From DATEFF01 sp964586395 (GTDB taxonomy: Bacteria > Patescibacteriota > Saccharimonadia > Saccharimonadales > EFPC-124), in assembly GCA_964586395.1 (NCBI GenBank), contig CAZPGP010000025.1, positions 1 through 14,470 of the forward strand: a DNA stretch of 14,470 bases, read 5' to 3'. Positions 7,186-12,707 of the stretch are shown here, one piece after another; position 1 is the first letter of the stretch, and each line of letters starts with the position of its first letter. A program made the translations under genes and the position numbers. The notes below the pieces were generated by a model. It saw only the letters and a program-made list of their open reading frames with translations, was not told the DNA's origin and did not search any database.

Positions 7186-7632
7186 ATGCCCGACGCCGGC
7201 TTGCCAGTGCGCAAGCAGTACGTGATCACCCGTGTCGTCGCTGTCATCGACGCCACCGGGTCTATTCCGATGTCCGTCGCGACCAGCATCACACTCCCCA
7301 GCCGCCCGACAGGCAGGCTGGGTGAGCGTCAACTACTCAACTTCCTCAAGTCACTGGTGGTGCCCGCCGCCGATGGCGTTCGCGCGCTTAGCGCCGCAGA
7401 AGCGCAGTCGAGGGCACCCCAAAAGACCAAGCCCGCAAGCGGCCGCGTCAAGATCGAGGTCAGAGGCAAGGTCGTAACGCCAGCCTCTGAAGCAACAAGG
7501 ACCCCAATCGTTCTTGGGTGGGCGCTCGGAGACGGCAGCGTCACAGCGCACGGCCGGCTGGTCGTGCCCGCCACACCGACAGGGGATCCTCGGATGGCCC
7601 AGCGGCGATCCGACCTACCGCCGGAGAAGTGA
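7186..7632 (+). CDS. Hypothetical protein, 148 aa, basic
   Basis: I do not recognise this protein. It has no signal peptide and no membrane segment. The N-terminal part (about 10-65) is rich in Val, Ile, Ser and Thr and looks beta-rich. A Lys/Arg/Ala/Pro-rich linker (about 75-95) leads to a second beta-rich stretch (about 88-130), and the tail is charged. The overall charge is clearly basic, which would fit nucleic-acid or ribosome binding, but there is no motif to support that. The ATG at 7186 has a good AGAGAGGTG ribosome site and a TGGTATAGT promoter, and a hairpin follows the TGA stop, so the gene is probably expressed as a single unit behind valS. It faces rlmH tail to tail. Confidence 0.68.
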   Translation: MPDAGLPVRKQYVITRVVAVIDATGSIPMSVATSITLPSRPTGRLGERQLLNFLKSLVVPAADGVRALSAAEAQSRAPQKTKPASGRVKIEVRGKVVTPASEATRTPIVLGWALGDGSVTAHGRLVVPATPTGDPRMAQRRSDLPPEK

Positions 7633-7646
7633 CGACAGAATCAACA

Positions 7647-7677
7647 GGGTCGGGGCGCCTCACGGCAGCCCCGGCCT
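7647..7677. terminator. Hairpin between the convergent orphan and rlmH
   Basis: The core stem pairs 7649-7656 with 7668-7675 (GTCGGGGC with GCCCCGGC, one G-T pair). It can be extended by 7648 with 7676 and 7647 with 7677, with an 11-nt loop. It lies 14 nt after the stop of the plus-strand gene and 12 nt beyond the end of rlmH, so it could serve both. No T-run is present. Confidence 0.45.
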
Positions 7678-7689
7678 CGTCGTCAAAAC

Positions 7690-8157
7690 TTATTCATGAT
7701 GATATGGTTCGCCGCGGCGAATCGTGTTGGCCCGATACAGCTGCTCGGCCAGCAGCAGTCTCACTAACTGATGAGGGAAGACAAGTTTAGATAGCGACCA
7801 TAGCATATCGGCCCGACGCTTGAGCTCGTCGGTGACACCATAGGCGCCACCAATAATAAATACGATTCGCTTGGATGCCTGCATATCCAGGTCATCCAAG
7901 ATACCCGCCAGCTCGTTTGAGGACAGCTGTACGCCCGCTTCGTCCAGCAACACGATATAGTCATCGTCTTTGAGATACGTGAGCAACAGCGCGCTCTCAA
8001 CGCGTTTTGTCTCGTCCACGCCCATCTTGCCTTTGGCGGGTGGCAAAATCTGCCAGTCGAAGGTCGCGTAACGGGTCAGGCGCTTGGAATAATCATCAAC
8101 CGCTCGAGCAATGTCGCTGTCGTGCTTCTTGCCGACGGCGATGGCAACGATCTTCAT
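7690..8157 (-). CDS. rlmH: 23S rRNA pseudouridine-1915 N3-methyltransferase RlmH
   Basis: RlmH is a small SPOUT-class enzyme that methylates N3 of pseudouridine 1915 in helix 69 of 23S rRNA, using S-adenosylmethionine on assembled ribosomes. The 155-aa length matches the family. Diagnostic parts are the N-terminal MKIVAIAVGK, VLLDEAG (69-75), the SAM-binding GGAYG (103-107), the knot segment SLSKLVFPHQLVRLLLAEQL (121-140), and the C-terminal YHHE (152-155), whose Tyr/His residues take part in the active site. The start ATG 8157 shares its A with the TAA stop of the HIT gene, so translation is coupled. It is the last gene of the three-gene run that starts at 9244. Confidence 0.96.
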   Translation of the reverse strand: MKIVAIAVGKKHDSDIARAVDDYSKRLTRYATFDWQILPPAKGKMGVDETKRVESALLLTYLKDDDYIVLLDEAGVQLSSNELAGILDDLDMQASKRIVFIIGGAYGVTDELKRRADMLWSLSKLVFPHQLVRLLLAEQLYRANTIRRGEPYHHE

Positions 8158-8555
8158 TAGAAACGCAGCCTCTCGGCTTCCGCGGCTAACGCGTCGTGAT
8201 CTGGCTCGGACGTCATTGGCTCGTGGTCAAGAAAATCCTGCCCAGTTCGACACGGCACGACCTGCACGTGTGCGTGTGGCACGTCAAAGCCGATCACTTT
8301 CACACACGCCCGATACTCACTCCCGTAAACCTCAACCATACGGCGCATCACCTTGCGCACTGTACTCATGACGGCCTCATAATCCTCATCCGAAAGATCT
8401 TCGAGTCGATCAACCTCAACCTTTGGAATGACAAGGGTGTGCCCAGGCTTGGTCGGCATGATATCGAGGAAGGCGAGGGTACGCTCGTCTTCATAAACTT
8501 TATGAGAGGGGAGTTCACCCCGGATAATCTTAGTAAAAACTGACGGTTCGCTCAT
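8157..8555 (-). CDS. HIT family nucleotide-binding protein with HxHxQ motif
   Basis: This 132-aa protein has the histidine triad fold: SVFTKIIRGELPSHKVYED at 5-23, PTKPGHTLVIPK at 34-45, and the active-site block PHAHVQVVP at 93-101. Family members act on nucleotide phosphoesters or phosphoramidates through a covalent nucleotidyl-histidine. The nucleophile would be H96, the middle position. The third triad position is Gln (Q98, codon CAG), not His, as in GalT-type HIT enzymes. The start ATG 8555 was chosen because it gives the family-typical N-terminus MSEPSVFTKI and lies 2 nt after the stop of the upstream membrane protein gene; the longer frame to 8633 runs back into that gene. It overlaps rlmH by 1 nt. 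Confidence 0.92.
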   Translation of the reverse strand: MSEPSVFTKIIRGELPSHKVYEDERTLAFLDIMPTKPGHTLVIPKVEVDRLEDLSDEDYEAVMSTVRKVMRRMVEVYGSEYRACVKVIGFDVPHAHVQVVPCRTGQDFLDHEPMTSEPDHDALAAEAERLRF

Positions 8556-8557
8556 GC

Positions 8558-9244
8558 CTACAGAATAGCAGGATAGAACCACACGACCAATGCGCTGACC
8601 GCTGAACCAGCAGCCAAGAGCCAGATGCGCCACCAGACAAAGTAATCACGCTTAGCACGGAAGAGCGCACTCACGCCGGCGATTGCCGACAGGGCCAGCA
8701 TCGTCCACGGTGCCCAGAAGTACCCAGCGTCACCAAAAACATTTGCGGCCAGTAGGAAGTGAGTAAACAGGAAAGGCACGTTCAGCCAGATCAGCATGTT
8801 GATCTGTTTCCACCACTTCACGTGAGCGTAGCTCCACTTGTTGCTGAGCGCCAGAAGCACCGTAAAGATCAACAGCGATGCAGTCAGTAGGACCGTCTCG
8901 CGCTGCGCAAACTGAGATACGTAGAACGGAACGCCGTAGTAATCCACCAACGCGAGCGCCGAGTAGAAGATAAACCACAGGCAAGTCCAAATGCCCAACC
9001 ATTTGCCCTGATACGAAATCTTCAGGAGCTCAGCCTCAAAGTTAGCCGGCCACTTCAACCCCAGTAGCCGGGCGGGGATAAGCGTCAGCGCGAAAATAGT
9101 CGAGCCAACCAGTGCCGCCATGTGTACGCCGCTGGTCATGTCGATAAACGCCAGGACACAGACACACGCCAGCAGAGTGACGTTGGCCATCTGGATTGTT
9201 TGAACTTCACGATTTGTAAGGAAGATCTGCGCGAACTTGCTCAT
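8558..9244 (-). CDS. Multi-pass membrane protein, ferric-reductase/MsrQ-like fold
   Basis: This 228-aa polytopic membrane protein has hydrophobic segments near 20-37, 41-63, 82-103, 118-134, 147-168, 176-197 and 203-223. The run ALVGSTIFALTLIPARLLGL (44-63) and the block WWKQINMLIWLNVPFLFTHF (144-163) resemble the MsrQ / ferric-reductase-like transmembrane domain. In that fold, WKxLH...LH carries two heme-binding histidines 13 residues apart. Here the first position is N149 and only H162 remains, and the helix at 82-103 has no histidine. So it may be a relative that has lost heme. The family call is from pattern memory only. The start is ATG 9244; a TGCTATGCT promoter ends 9 nt before it, so the leader is almost absent. 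It is the first gene of the run with the HIT protein and rlmH. Confidence 0.72.
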   Translation of the reverse strand: MSKFAQIFLTNREVQTIQMANVTLLACVCVLAFIDMTSGVHMAALVGSTIFALTLIPARLLGLKWPANFEAELLKISYQGKWLGIWTCLWFIFYSALALVDYYGVPFYVSQFAQRETVLLTASLLIFTVLLALSNKWSYAHVKWWKQINMLIWLNVPFLFTHFLLAANVFGDAGYFWAPWTMLALSAIAGVSALFRAKRDYFVWWRIWLLAAGSAVSALVVWFYPAIL

Positions 9245-9253
9245 AGTGCTTTT

Positions 9254-9262
9254 AGCATAGCA
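9254..9262 (-). promoter_or_regulatory. Extended -10 promoter of the membrane protein-HIT-rlmH run
   Basis: TGCTATGCT on the minus strand lies 9 nt before ATG 9244. The predicted RNA start is about 9247, so the mRNA would have 0-3 leader bases. No ribosome site is present. Confidence 0.5.
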
Positions 9263-9286
9263 TGAGGATGAGGTCCACCCCAGACC

Positions 9287-9414
<128 letters not shown>

Positions 9415-9428
9415 GTATAACAGGAGTC

Positions 9429-9437
9429 ATTATATCA
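9429..9437 (-). promoter_or_regulatory. Extended -10 promoter of tRNA-Ser(CGA)
   Basis: TGATATAAT on the minus strand has a consensus -10 box with TGn. The predicted start near 9422 gives an 8-nt 5' leader. It is back to back with the plus-strand -10 at 9460-9465. Confidence 0.6.
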
Positions 9438-9459
9438 GATAGCTCCTAGCGCGGCGTAG

Positions 9460-9465
9460 TACAAT
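9460..9465 (+). promoter_or_regulatory. -10 box directly upstream of the 385-aa membrane protein gene
   Basis: TACAAT lies 9 nt before ATG 9475 and predicts an RNA start about 3 nt before the start codon. The ten bases GTAGTACAAT recur exactly in front of tRNA-Ser(GCU) on the minus strand. Confidence 0.5.
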
Positions 9466-9474
9466 AAGTGTATT

Positions 9475-10632
9475 ATGAATTTTCTTCGAGCACTTCTCGC
9501 ATCACTTTTGAGCCTGGTCTGCACCTTAGCGGTCAGCGGCTTTGTCACATTGCAAACCTTTAACGCAACACTCCTCGATAGAGCCGAGGTCAAAACGTGG
9601 CTCAGCAATAGTGGCGTCTACAATGATTTACTCGACACCGTGCTTGCGAACGACTCAACGGTTAAGGAGCAAATCCATGCCACCGGCACCAGCATTTCGC
9701 CAGAAACAGTCAAGCTAGCGCTCGTTCAGACCTTTGATCCAACCTTCGTAAAGTATTCCACCGAGAAAATCCTGGACGGGACCTACAACTGGCTCGACAA
9801 CAAAGCATCAGGGATTCAGTTCGAGATCAACACGACCGAATATAAAGAAACTTTTACCCAAAAGCTCTCAGCGCTCCTTGAGCCACAGCTCGCCACTATG
9901 CCACGCTGCACCAGCTTGGCGCAGTTCAACGCCAGTAGCCCAACGTGCTTGCCTCCTGGCACAACAGTCAAACAAGCTGCCGACGCAATGGCTATCGACG
10001 CCAGCAATCGCGTAAGCTTCTTCAACCAACCTGTTACCACGCAGAACGTCAGTCAAATCACCGAGGCAGAAAGTCCGAGCAGCCAGACCTTGGCCAATCC
10101 ATCACGCCAGCTCCCAGAGCTCATTAGCACGATGCGCATGTGGCTCATTTGGCTCCCATTGATCGCTTTGGCGAGCGGTGGCCTCATGGTGTTGTTGTCG
10201 CGATTGCACTTCAAGGCCGCCAAGCATCTGGCTGGTCGGCTTACTTTTGGGCTAGCCATCACGTTCGCGCTAGGCCTTATCGTCGCTAATGTCGGTAAGA
10301 CCCTGCGCATCAGCGAATACTACACGGCGGCAGGCAGCAGCGCCGTAACGACCAATATCGCCGAGCCAATCTTGCACCAAGCTGCACCCGCTATGGGCAA
10401 TTACCTCGCCATGGTGAGCGGTATTGCTGGCGGTCTCACACTTGTACTCTGGATCGTGCTACAGGTCATCCACAAACGCCGGGAAAAGGCAGAATTACTC
10501 AAGCCGGCAGAGACCGAAGCAACAGCTCCAACAACACCCGTCTCAGTCGCTAAACCTTCGCAAACCTCGGCACCAAGCGACCCTCAACAGCAACCTGAGC
10601 CAACCAGTCCTCCAAAGGACGAACAAAAGTAG
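9475..10632 (+). CDS. Hypothetical membrane protein, four segments and Pro/Gln-rich tail
   Basis: I do not recognise the family. The 385-aa protein begins with a signal-anchor-like segment (5-27). A region of about 190 residues follows (28-221), probably outside the membrane, with two cysteines 13 apart (C145, C158) that could form a disulfide. Three more hydrophobic segments follow (222-242, 254-273, 312-332). The tail (about 333-385) starts with basic residues (HKRREK), marking it as cytoplasmic, then becomes low-complexity Thr/Pro/Gln/Ala. The start ATG 9475 follows a TACAAT box by 9 nt and has no ribosome site. The last 83 bp overlap the end of the convergent DUF1653 gene, so the tail sequence is constrained on both strands. 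Its function is unknown; a role at the cell surface is inference. Confidence 0.82.
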   Translation: MNFLRALLASLLSLVCTLAVSGFVTLQTFNATLLDRAEVKTWLSNSGVYNDLLDTVLANDSTVKEQIHATGTSISPETVKLALVQTFDPTFVKYSTEKILDGTYNWLDNKASGIQFEINTTEYKETFTQKLSALLEPQLATMPRCTSLAQFNASSPTCLPPGTTVKQAADAMAIDASNRVSFFNQPVTTQNVSQITEAESPSSQTLANPSRQLPELISTMRMWLIWLPLIALASGGLMVLLSRLHFKAAKHLAGRLTFGLAITFALGLIVANVGKTLRISEYYTAAGSSAVTTNIAEPILHQAAPAMGNYLAMVSGIAGGLTLVLWIVLQVIHKRREKAELLKPAETEATAPTTPVSVAKPSQTSAPSDPQQQPEPTSPPKDEQK

Positions 10633-10813
10633 CTCGCTCCCCATACTGCGCCTGATAGACGACGCACGGCTTGTTGGTAGATTCAATGAGCGCAACAGCG
10701 ATAACTTTGTAGCGCATGTGCTTATAATGTTCGTATTCCGCACCCACATCCACTTGCTGTGCGGCACCCGCCAGGCGAGTAGCTAGCTCGTCCTGTGATA
10801 GGCGTTTGTCCAT
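10550..10813 (-). CDS. DUF1653 domain protein, 87 aa
   Basis: The protein carries the DUF1653 core: YEHYKHMRYKVIAVAL (28-43), VVYQAQYGERATFVRPL (51-67), then DWLAQV and a VPRF end (81-84), the family's usual finish. The first 26 residues (MDKRLSQDELATRLAGAA...) form a short helical extension. Family members are small and of unknown function. The start ATG 10813 is 2 nt after the stop of the upstream single-pass membrane protein gene, so the two are probably one transcript with coupled translation. The 3' 83 bp overlap the end of the plus-strand 385-aa gene in opposite direction. Because the overlap falls on conserved DUF1653 residues, this gene is the stronger of the two in that stretch. Confidence 0.85.
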   Translation of the reverse strand: MDKRLSQDELATRLAGAAQQVDVGAEYEHYKHMRYKVIAVALIESTNKPCVVYQAQYGERATFVRPLEDWLAQVAVEGRLVPRFAKV

Positions 10814-10815
10814 GG

Positions 10816-11400
10816 CTAGTACGACTTGAGGTCCTTAAGCAGTTCGGCCGTCTCGTGCAGCTCAGGGCAAGCCTTCTCGATATACAGATATGCTGTTTTA
10901 CCGTTCTCGAGCTGCACTGTCTGGCGGAGTTCTTTCTCTGCGTCGTTGACCTGCTGGTAAGCCACCGTTACGCCACGCTGACAGGCCTGGAGGTAGGGAA
11001 GTTTAGAGAATAATTCGTTGAAGCCCTGCGCGTTATACATCGAGGCGATGCCTTGGTTGAGTGCGGTCTTGTTGGCAATAGTAAGGTCAGCGTCGTCGCC
11101 TGGGTTATAGGCGTATGTTAGCTGCGTGTAGCTAGAGGCGTTTGGAACATACAGTCGTGCCTGGGGGAAGTAGATGCCGCCGGTTTTAGCGTCGACAGGG
11201 GCGTCGGTCTTCGTATTGCGGACTGCGTCTATCAACATCTCGCGGATTGGTGTGATTTCAGCCTGGAACGCCGCAGCATTGAGTCGCTGAACATACGCCC
11301 AGCCCCATATTGCGCCGACAATGACAACAACCACAACTAGGGCTTGGAGCAGAAGGCGACGAGCCACACGAATCTTTGCTTCACGAATTTTCTTGTTCAT
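10816..11400 (-). CDS. Single-pass membrane protein, 194 aa
   Basis: I do not recognise the family. The protein opens with a basic stretch (MNKKIREAKIRVARR) and one strong membrane helix (about 16-38), so it is an inner-membrane anchor with the rest probably outside the cytoplasm. The outer part (about 40-194) is soluble and contains two cysteines (in LQACQRG and EKACPEL) that could pair. The start ATG 11400 follows a TGCTATTAT box by exactly 6 nt, so the mRNA likely begins at the ATG. A longer frame to 11685 only reads back through the tRNA-Arg gene and its terminator. It is the first gene of a two-gene run with the DUF1653 gene (2-nt gap). Confidence 0.78.
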   Translation of the reverse strand: MNKKIREAKIRVARRLLLQALVVVVVIVGAIWGWAYVQRLNAAAFQAEITPIREMLIDAVRNTKTDAPVDAKTGGIYFPQARLYVPNASSYTQLTYAYNPGDDADLTIANKTALNQGIASMYNAQGFNELFSKLPYLQACQRGVTVAYQQVNDAEKELRQTVQLENGKTAYLYIEKACPELHETAELLKDLKSY

Positions 11401-11406
11401 GAGCTG

Positions 11407-11415
11407 ATAATAGCA
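11407..11415 (-). promoter_or_regulatory. Extended -10 promoter with leaderless start
   Basis: TGCTATTAT on the minus strand ends 6 nt before ATG 11400, placing the usual RNA start on the A of the ATG. No -35 or ribosome site is seen. This is the clearest leaderless arrangement in the window. Confidence 0.6.
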
Positions 11416-11443
11416 TAAGGATTTTGTAGAAAATACTGGGCAA

Positions 11444-11506
11444 GATAGACGCCCGCTACAGCCCATGCTCGGAGTAAACTCCTGCGCTTGGGCTTTGCGA
11501 ACGAAC
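11444..11506. repeat. 63-nt dispersed repeat, copy 1 (behind tRNA-Arg)
   Basis: It aligns without gaps to 14161-14223 (53 of 63 bases identical; 38 of 43 in the core from 11464). The core holds GGAGTAAACTCC (GGAGT with ACTCC), flanked by an outer AGCCCA/TGGGCT pair. Copy 2 changes one C-G pair of that outer stem to T-A, which suggests the fold is kept. It lies 90 nt behind the tRNA end. Confidence 0.6.
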
Positions 11507-11557
11507 TGACGACCTGCGTCTTGCTTAGGCAAATCCGCGTCGTAAGTTCTCACGTAA

Positions 11558-11600
11558 ACCAAGAAAAATACCCCATCAGAAATGGGGTATTTTTCTTGGT
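11558..11600. terminator. Perfect 19-bp hairpin behind tRNA-Arg, reaching into its CCA end
   Basis: Positions 11558-11576 pair with 11582-11600 without mismatch round a 5-nt loop. A/T-rich arms give U-rich ends on both strands, so it looks like a bidirectional terminator. The right arm includes the discriminator base and the CCA of tRNA-Arg (11597-11600). Confidence 0.8.
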
Positions 11601-11673
11601 ACACCTGGCAAGATTCGAACTTACGACCTTTGGCTCCGCAAGCCAACGCTCTATCCAGCTGAGCTACAGGTGC
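11597..11673 (-). tRNA. tRNA-Arg (anticodon GCG), CCA encoded
   Basis: The acceptor GCACCTG (11673-11667) pairs with CAGGTGT (11607-11601, one G-U pair), with discriminator A and encoded CCA. The D-arm is GCTC-AGCTGGATA-GAGC with the A20-type base expected for arginine. The anticodon stem TTGGC/GCCAA holds the loop TTGCGGA, so the anticodon is GCG (codons CGC, CGU). The T-loop is TTCGAAT. Most bacteria use ACG at this place. Confidence 0.96.
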
Positions 11674-11678
11674 ACGTA

Positions 11679-11696
11679 GCGGCATGTTTCAGCCGC
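11679..11696. other. Small hairpin in the 5' leader of tRNA-Arg
   Basis: GCGGC (11679-11683) pairs with GCCGC (11692-11696) round an 8-nt loop, 5 nt upstream of the mature tRNA 5' end. It may influence 5' processing or be chance. Confidence 0.25.
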
Positions 11697-11750
11697 TCCT
11701 TGAACCAGAAGGTACATCCTGCAAGTAGAACACTGACAGAACAGAGATAG

Positions 11751-11759
11751 ACTATATCA
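11751..11759 (-). promoter_or_regulatory. Candidate extended -10 promoter of tRNA-Arg
   Basis: TGATATAGT on the minus strand predicts an RNA start near 11744, which implies a leader of about 70 nt before the tRNA, much longer than for the serine tRNAs here. A weak TTTCAT lies 17 nt further upstream. Confidence 0.45.
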
Positions 11760-11795
11760 TAACAAGCCGGGTGATGAAAGCCTTATCAGGGTATT

Positions 11796-12425
11796 TTAGA
11801 ATCTGAGGCGTCGCATCATGCGATCGACAAGGTCCAAATGCAGCTCTTCCATCGGGAGGCGAGAGCCAAGAATATCCACGATGTGCTCGCCATCTTCTTC
11901 GGCAAAATAAATACTCACCGCAGGCATAAAACGCTTCGTTGGTATCAACATTATGGAATATAGACCGCCATCAGCGATAATGCCAAAGGCCCTGAAATCA
12001 CCATAATGGTAGCGCGATTCCTCAATTTGCAGGCCCTCATCGGTCAACGCGTAGTGCAATGTGCGAGGTGGGCGAGTCGCAAAAACGCCAATAGCCACCG
12101 CCATAACCACAACCAGCACCACAAAAGTCCAGGCGTGGGTCAGAAAGTAAGCAACCGCCAGCAGCACCAGCATAATGCCCGCGTACCCCATAAACCATGC
12201 AGGCGACTTGGAGTGATGAATGTACTCCGAAGCTTCCCAAGTCAGTTCAGCATCTTCGTGGGCTGCTGGCTTCGGAGCCGTAGCGTTTGGTACCGATTGC
12301 GGTGTCGCGGCCAAATCATACCCACTAAAAGAGGACGTGGCAGCATTCTCAGCCTTATACAAAGGCTGACTACCCTCTTGCTGCTGCACGGGCGGCAGAT
12401 TTGGCGGCTGCGGCTGCTCGTTCAT
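11796..12425 (-). CDS. Hypothetical membrane protein with Pro/Gln-rich N-terminus, 209 aa
   Basis: I recognise only the layout. Residues 1-60 are low-complexity (Pro, Gln, Ala, Ser). WEASEYIHHSKSPAWF (63-78) leads into two closely spaced membrane helices (about 79-96 and 98-116). A soluble C-terminal domain (about 120-209) looks beta-rich with a final helix ending in RRLRF, and may resemble the PH-like domains that follow two-helix hairpins in bacterial membrane proteins (inference). The start ATG 12425 was chosen because TATACT ends 7 nt upstream of it; in-frame ATG codons at 12431 and 12443 would lie at or before the RNA start. It is a single gene on the minus strand behind tRNA-Ser(GCU). 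Confidence 0.78.
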   Translation of the reverse strand: MNEQPQPPNLPPVQQQEGSQPLYKAENAATSSFSGYDLAATPQSVPNATAPKPAAHEDAELTWEASEYIHHSKSPAWFMGYAGIMLVLLAVAYFLTHAWTFVVLVVVMAVAIGVFATRPPRTLHYALTDEGLQIEESRYHYGDFRAFGIIADGGLYSIMLIPTKRFMPAVSIYFAEEDGEHIVDILGSRLPMEELHLDLVDRMMRRLRF

Positions 12426-12432
12426 AAGCATT

Positions 12433-12442
12433 AGTATAGCCA
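12433..12442 (-). promoter_or_regulatory. -10 promoter directly before the 209-aa gene
   Basis: TGGCTATACT on the minus strand, 7 nt before ATG 12425, predicts an RNA start at about 12426. No ribosome site and no -35 are seen. Confidence 0.5.
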
Positions 12443-12478
12443 TTTGGGATGGTGAGGGGAAGGGGATTGTTGGCCAAG

Positions 12479-12510
12479 AAAAAAGCACCAGACTAATCTG
12501 ATGCCTTTTT
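12479..12510 (-). terminator. Rho-independent terminator of tRNA-Ser(GCU)
   Basis: On the minus strand an AAAAAG arm and GCATCAGA pair with TCTGGTGC and a run of six T, with a 4-nt loop. Two wobble pairs are G-U only on the minus strand, which fixes the direction. It starts 2 nt behind the encoded CCA. Confidence 0.85.
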
Positions 12511-12512
12511 CA

Positions 12513-12605
12513 TGGCGGAGGAGGAGGGATTCGAACCCTCGCTAGAGATTGCTCCCTACTAACGATTTAGCAAACCGTCCCCTTCAACCACTTGGGTACT
12601 CCTCC
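12513..12605 (-). tRNA. tRNA-Ser (anticodon GCU), CCA encoded
   Basis: The acceptor GGAGGAG (12605-12599) pairs with CTCCTCC (12523-12517), discriminator G, then CCA. The anticodon stem ACGGT/ATCGT holds the loop TTGCTAA, so the anticodon is GCU (codons AGC, AGU). The long variable arm is of class II type, and the T-arm GAGGG-TTCGAAT-CCCTC is identical to that of the other two serine tRNAs. Confidence 0.97.
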
Positions 12606-12627
12606 ATAAGTGGTCGTAACTTGAGGT

Positions 12628-12633
12628 ATTGTA
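12628..12633 (-). promoter_or_regulatory. -10 box of tRNA-Ser(GCU)
   Basis: TACAAT on the minus strand predicts an RNA start near 12621 and a 16-nt 5' leader. The preceding bases GTAG match those before the TACAAT at 9460. Confidence 0.5.
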
Positions 12634-12660
12634 CTACATTTTTTCCCTGTTGGCGATATC

Positions 12661-12689
12661 CAGACATATTTTGGCCGGATCGCTATAAT
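12661..12689 (+). promoter_or_regulatory. Sigma70-type promoter of the spermidine-synthase-like gene
   Basis: CAGACA (12661-12666), a 17-nt spacer and a consensus TATAAT (12684-12689). The predicted start is near 12696, just before the GGAGGGG ribosome site (12699-12705). Confidence 0.65.
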
Positions 12690-12707
12690 AGAAGAATTGG
12701 AGGGGAA

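Noticed and set aside
8556..8633. Longer N-terminus for the HIT protein
   Set aside because: It overlaps the coding end of the upstream membrane protein gene and lacks HIT-like sequence; ATG 8555 gives the family-typical N-terminus.
11558..11600. Inverted repeat as an insertion-sequence end
   Set aside because: No transposase and no second end at a distance; the A/T-rich hairpin directly behind a tRNA is better explained as a terminator.
11401..11685. N-terminal extension of the single-pass membrane protein frame
   Set aside because: It reads through tRNA-Arg, its terminator and the 63-nt repeat. The real start fits ATG 11400 behind TGCTATTAT.
12549..12707. N-terminal extension of the spermidine-synthase-like frame
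   Set aside because: It reads antisense through tRNA-Ser(GCU) and lies upstream of a good promoter; ATG 12708 has a strong ribosome site.
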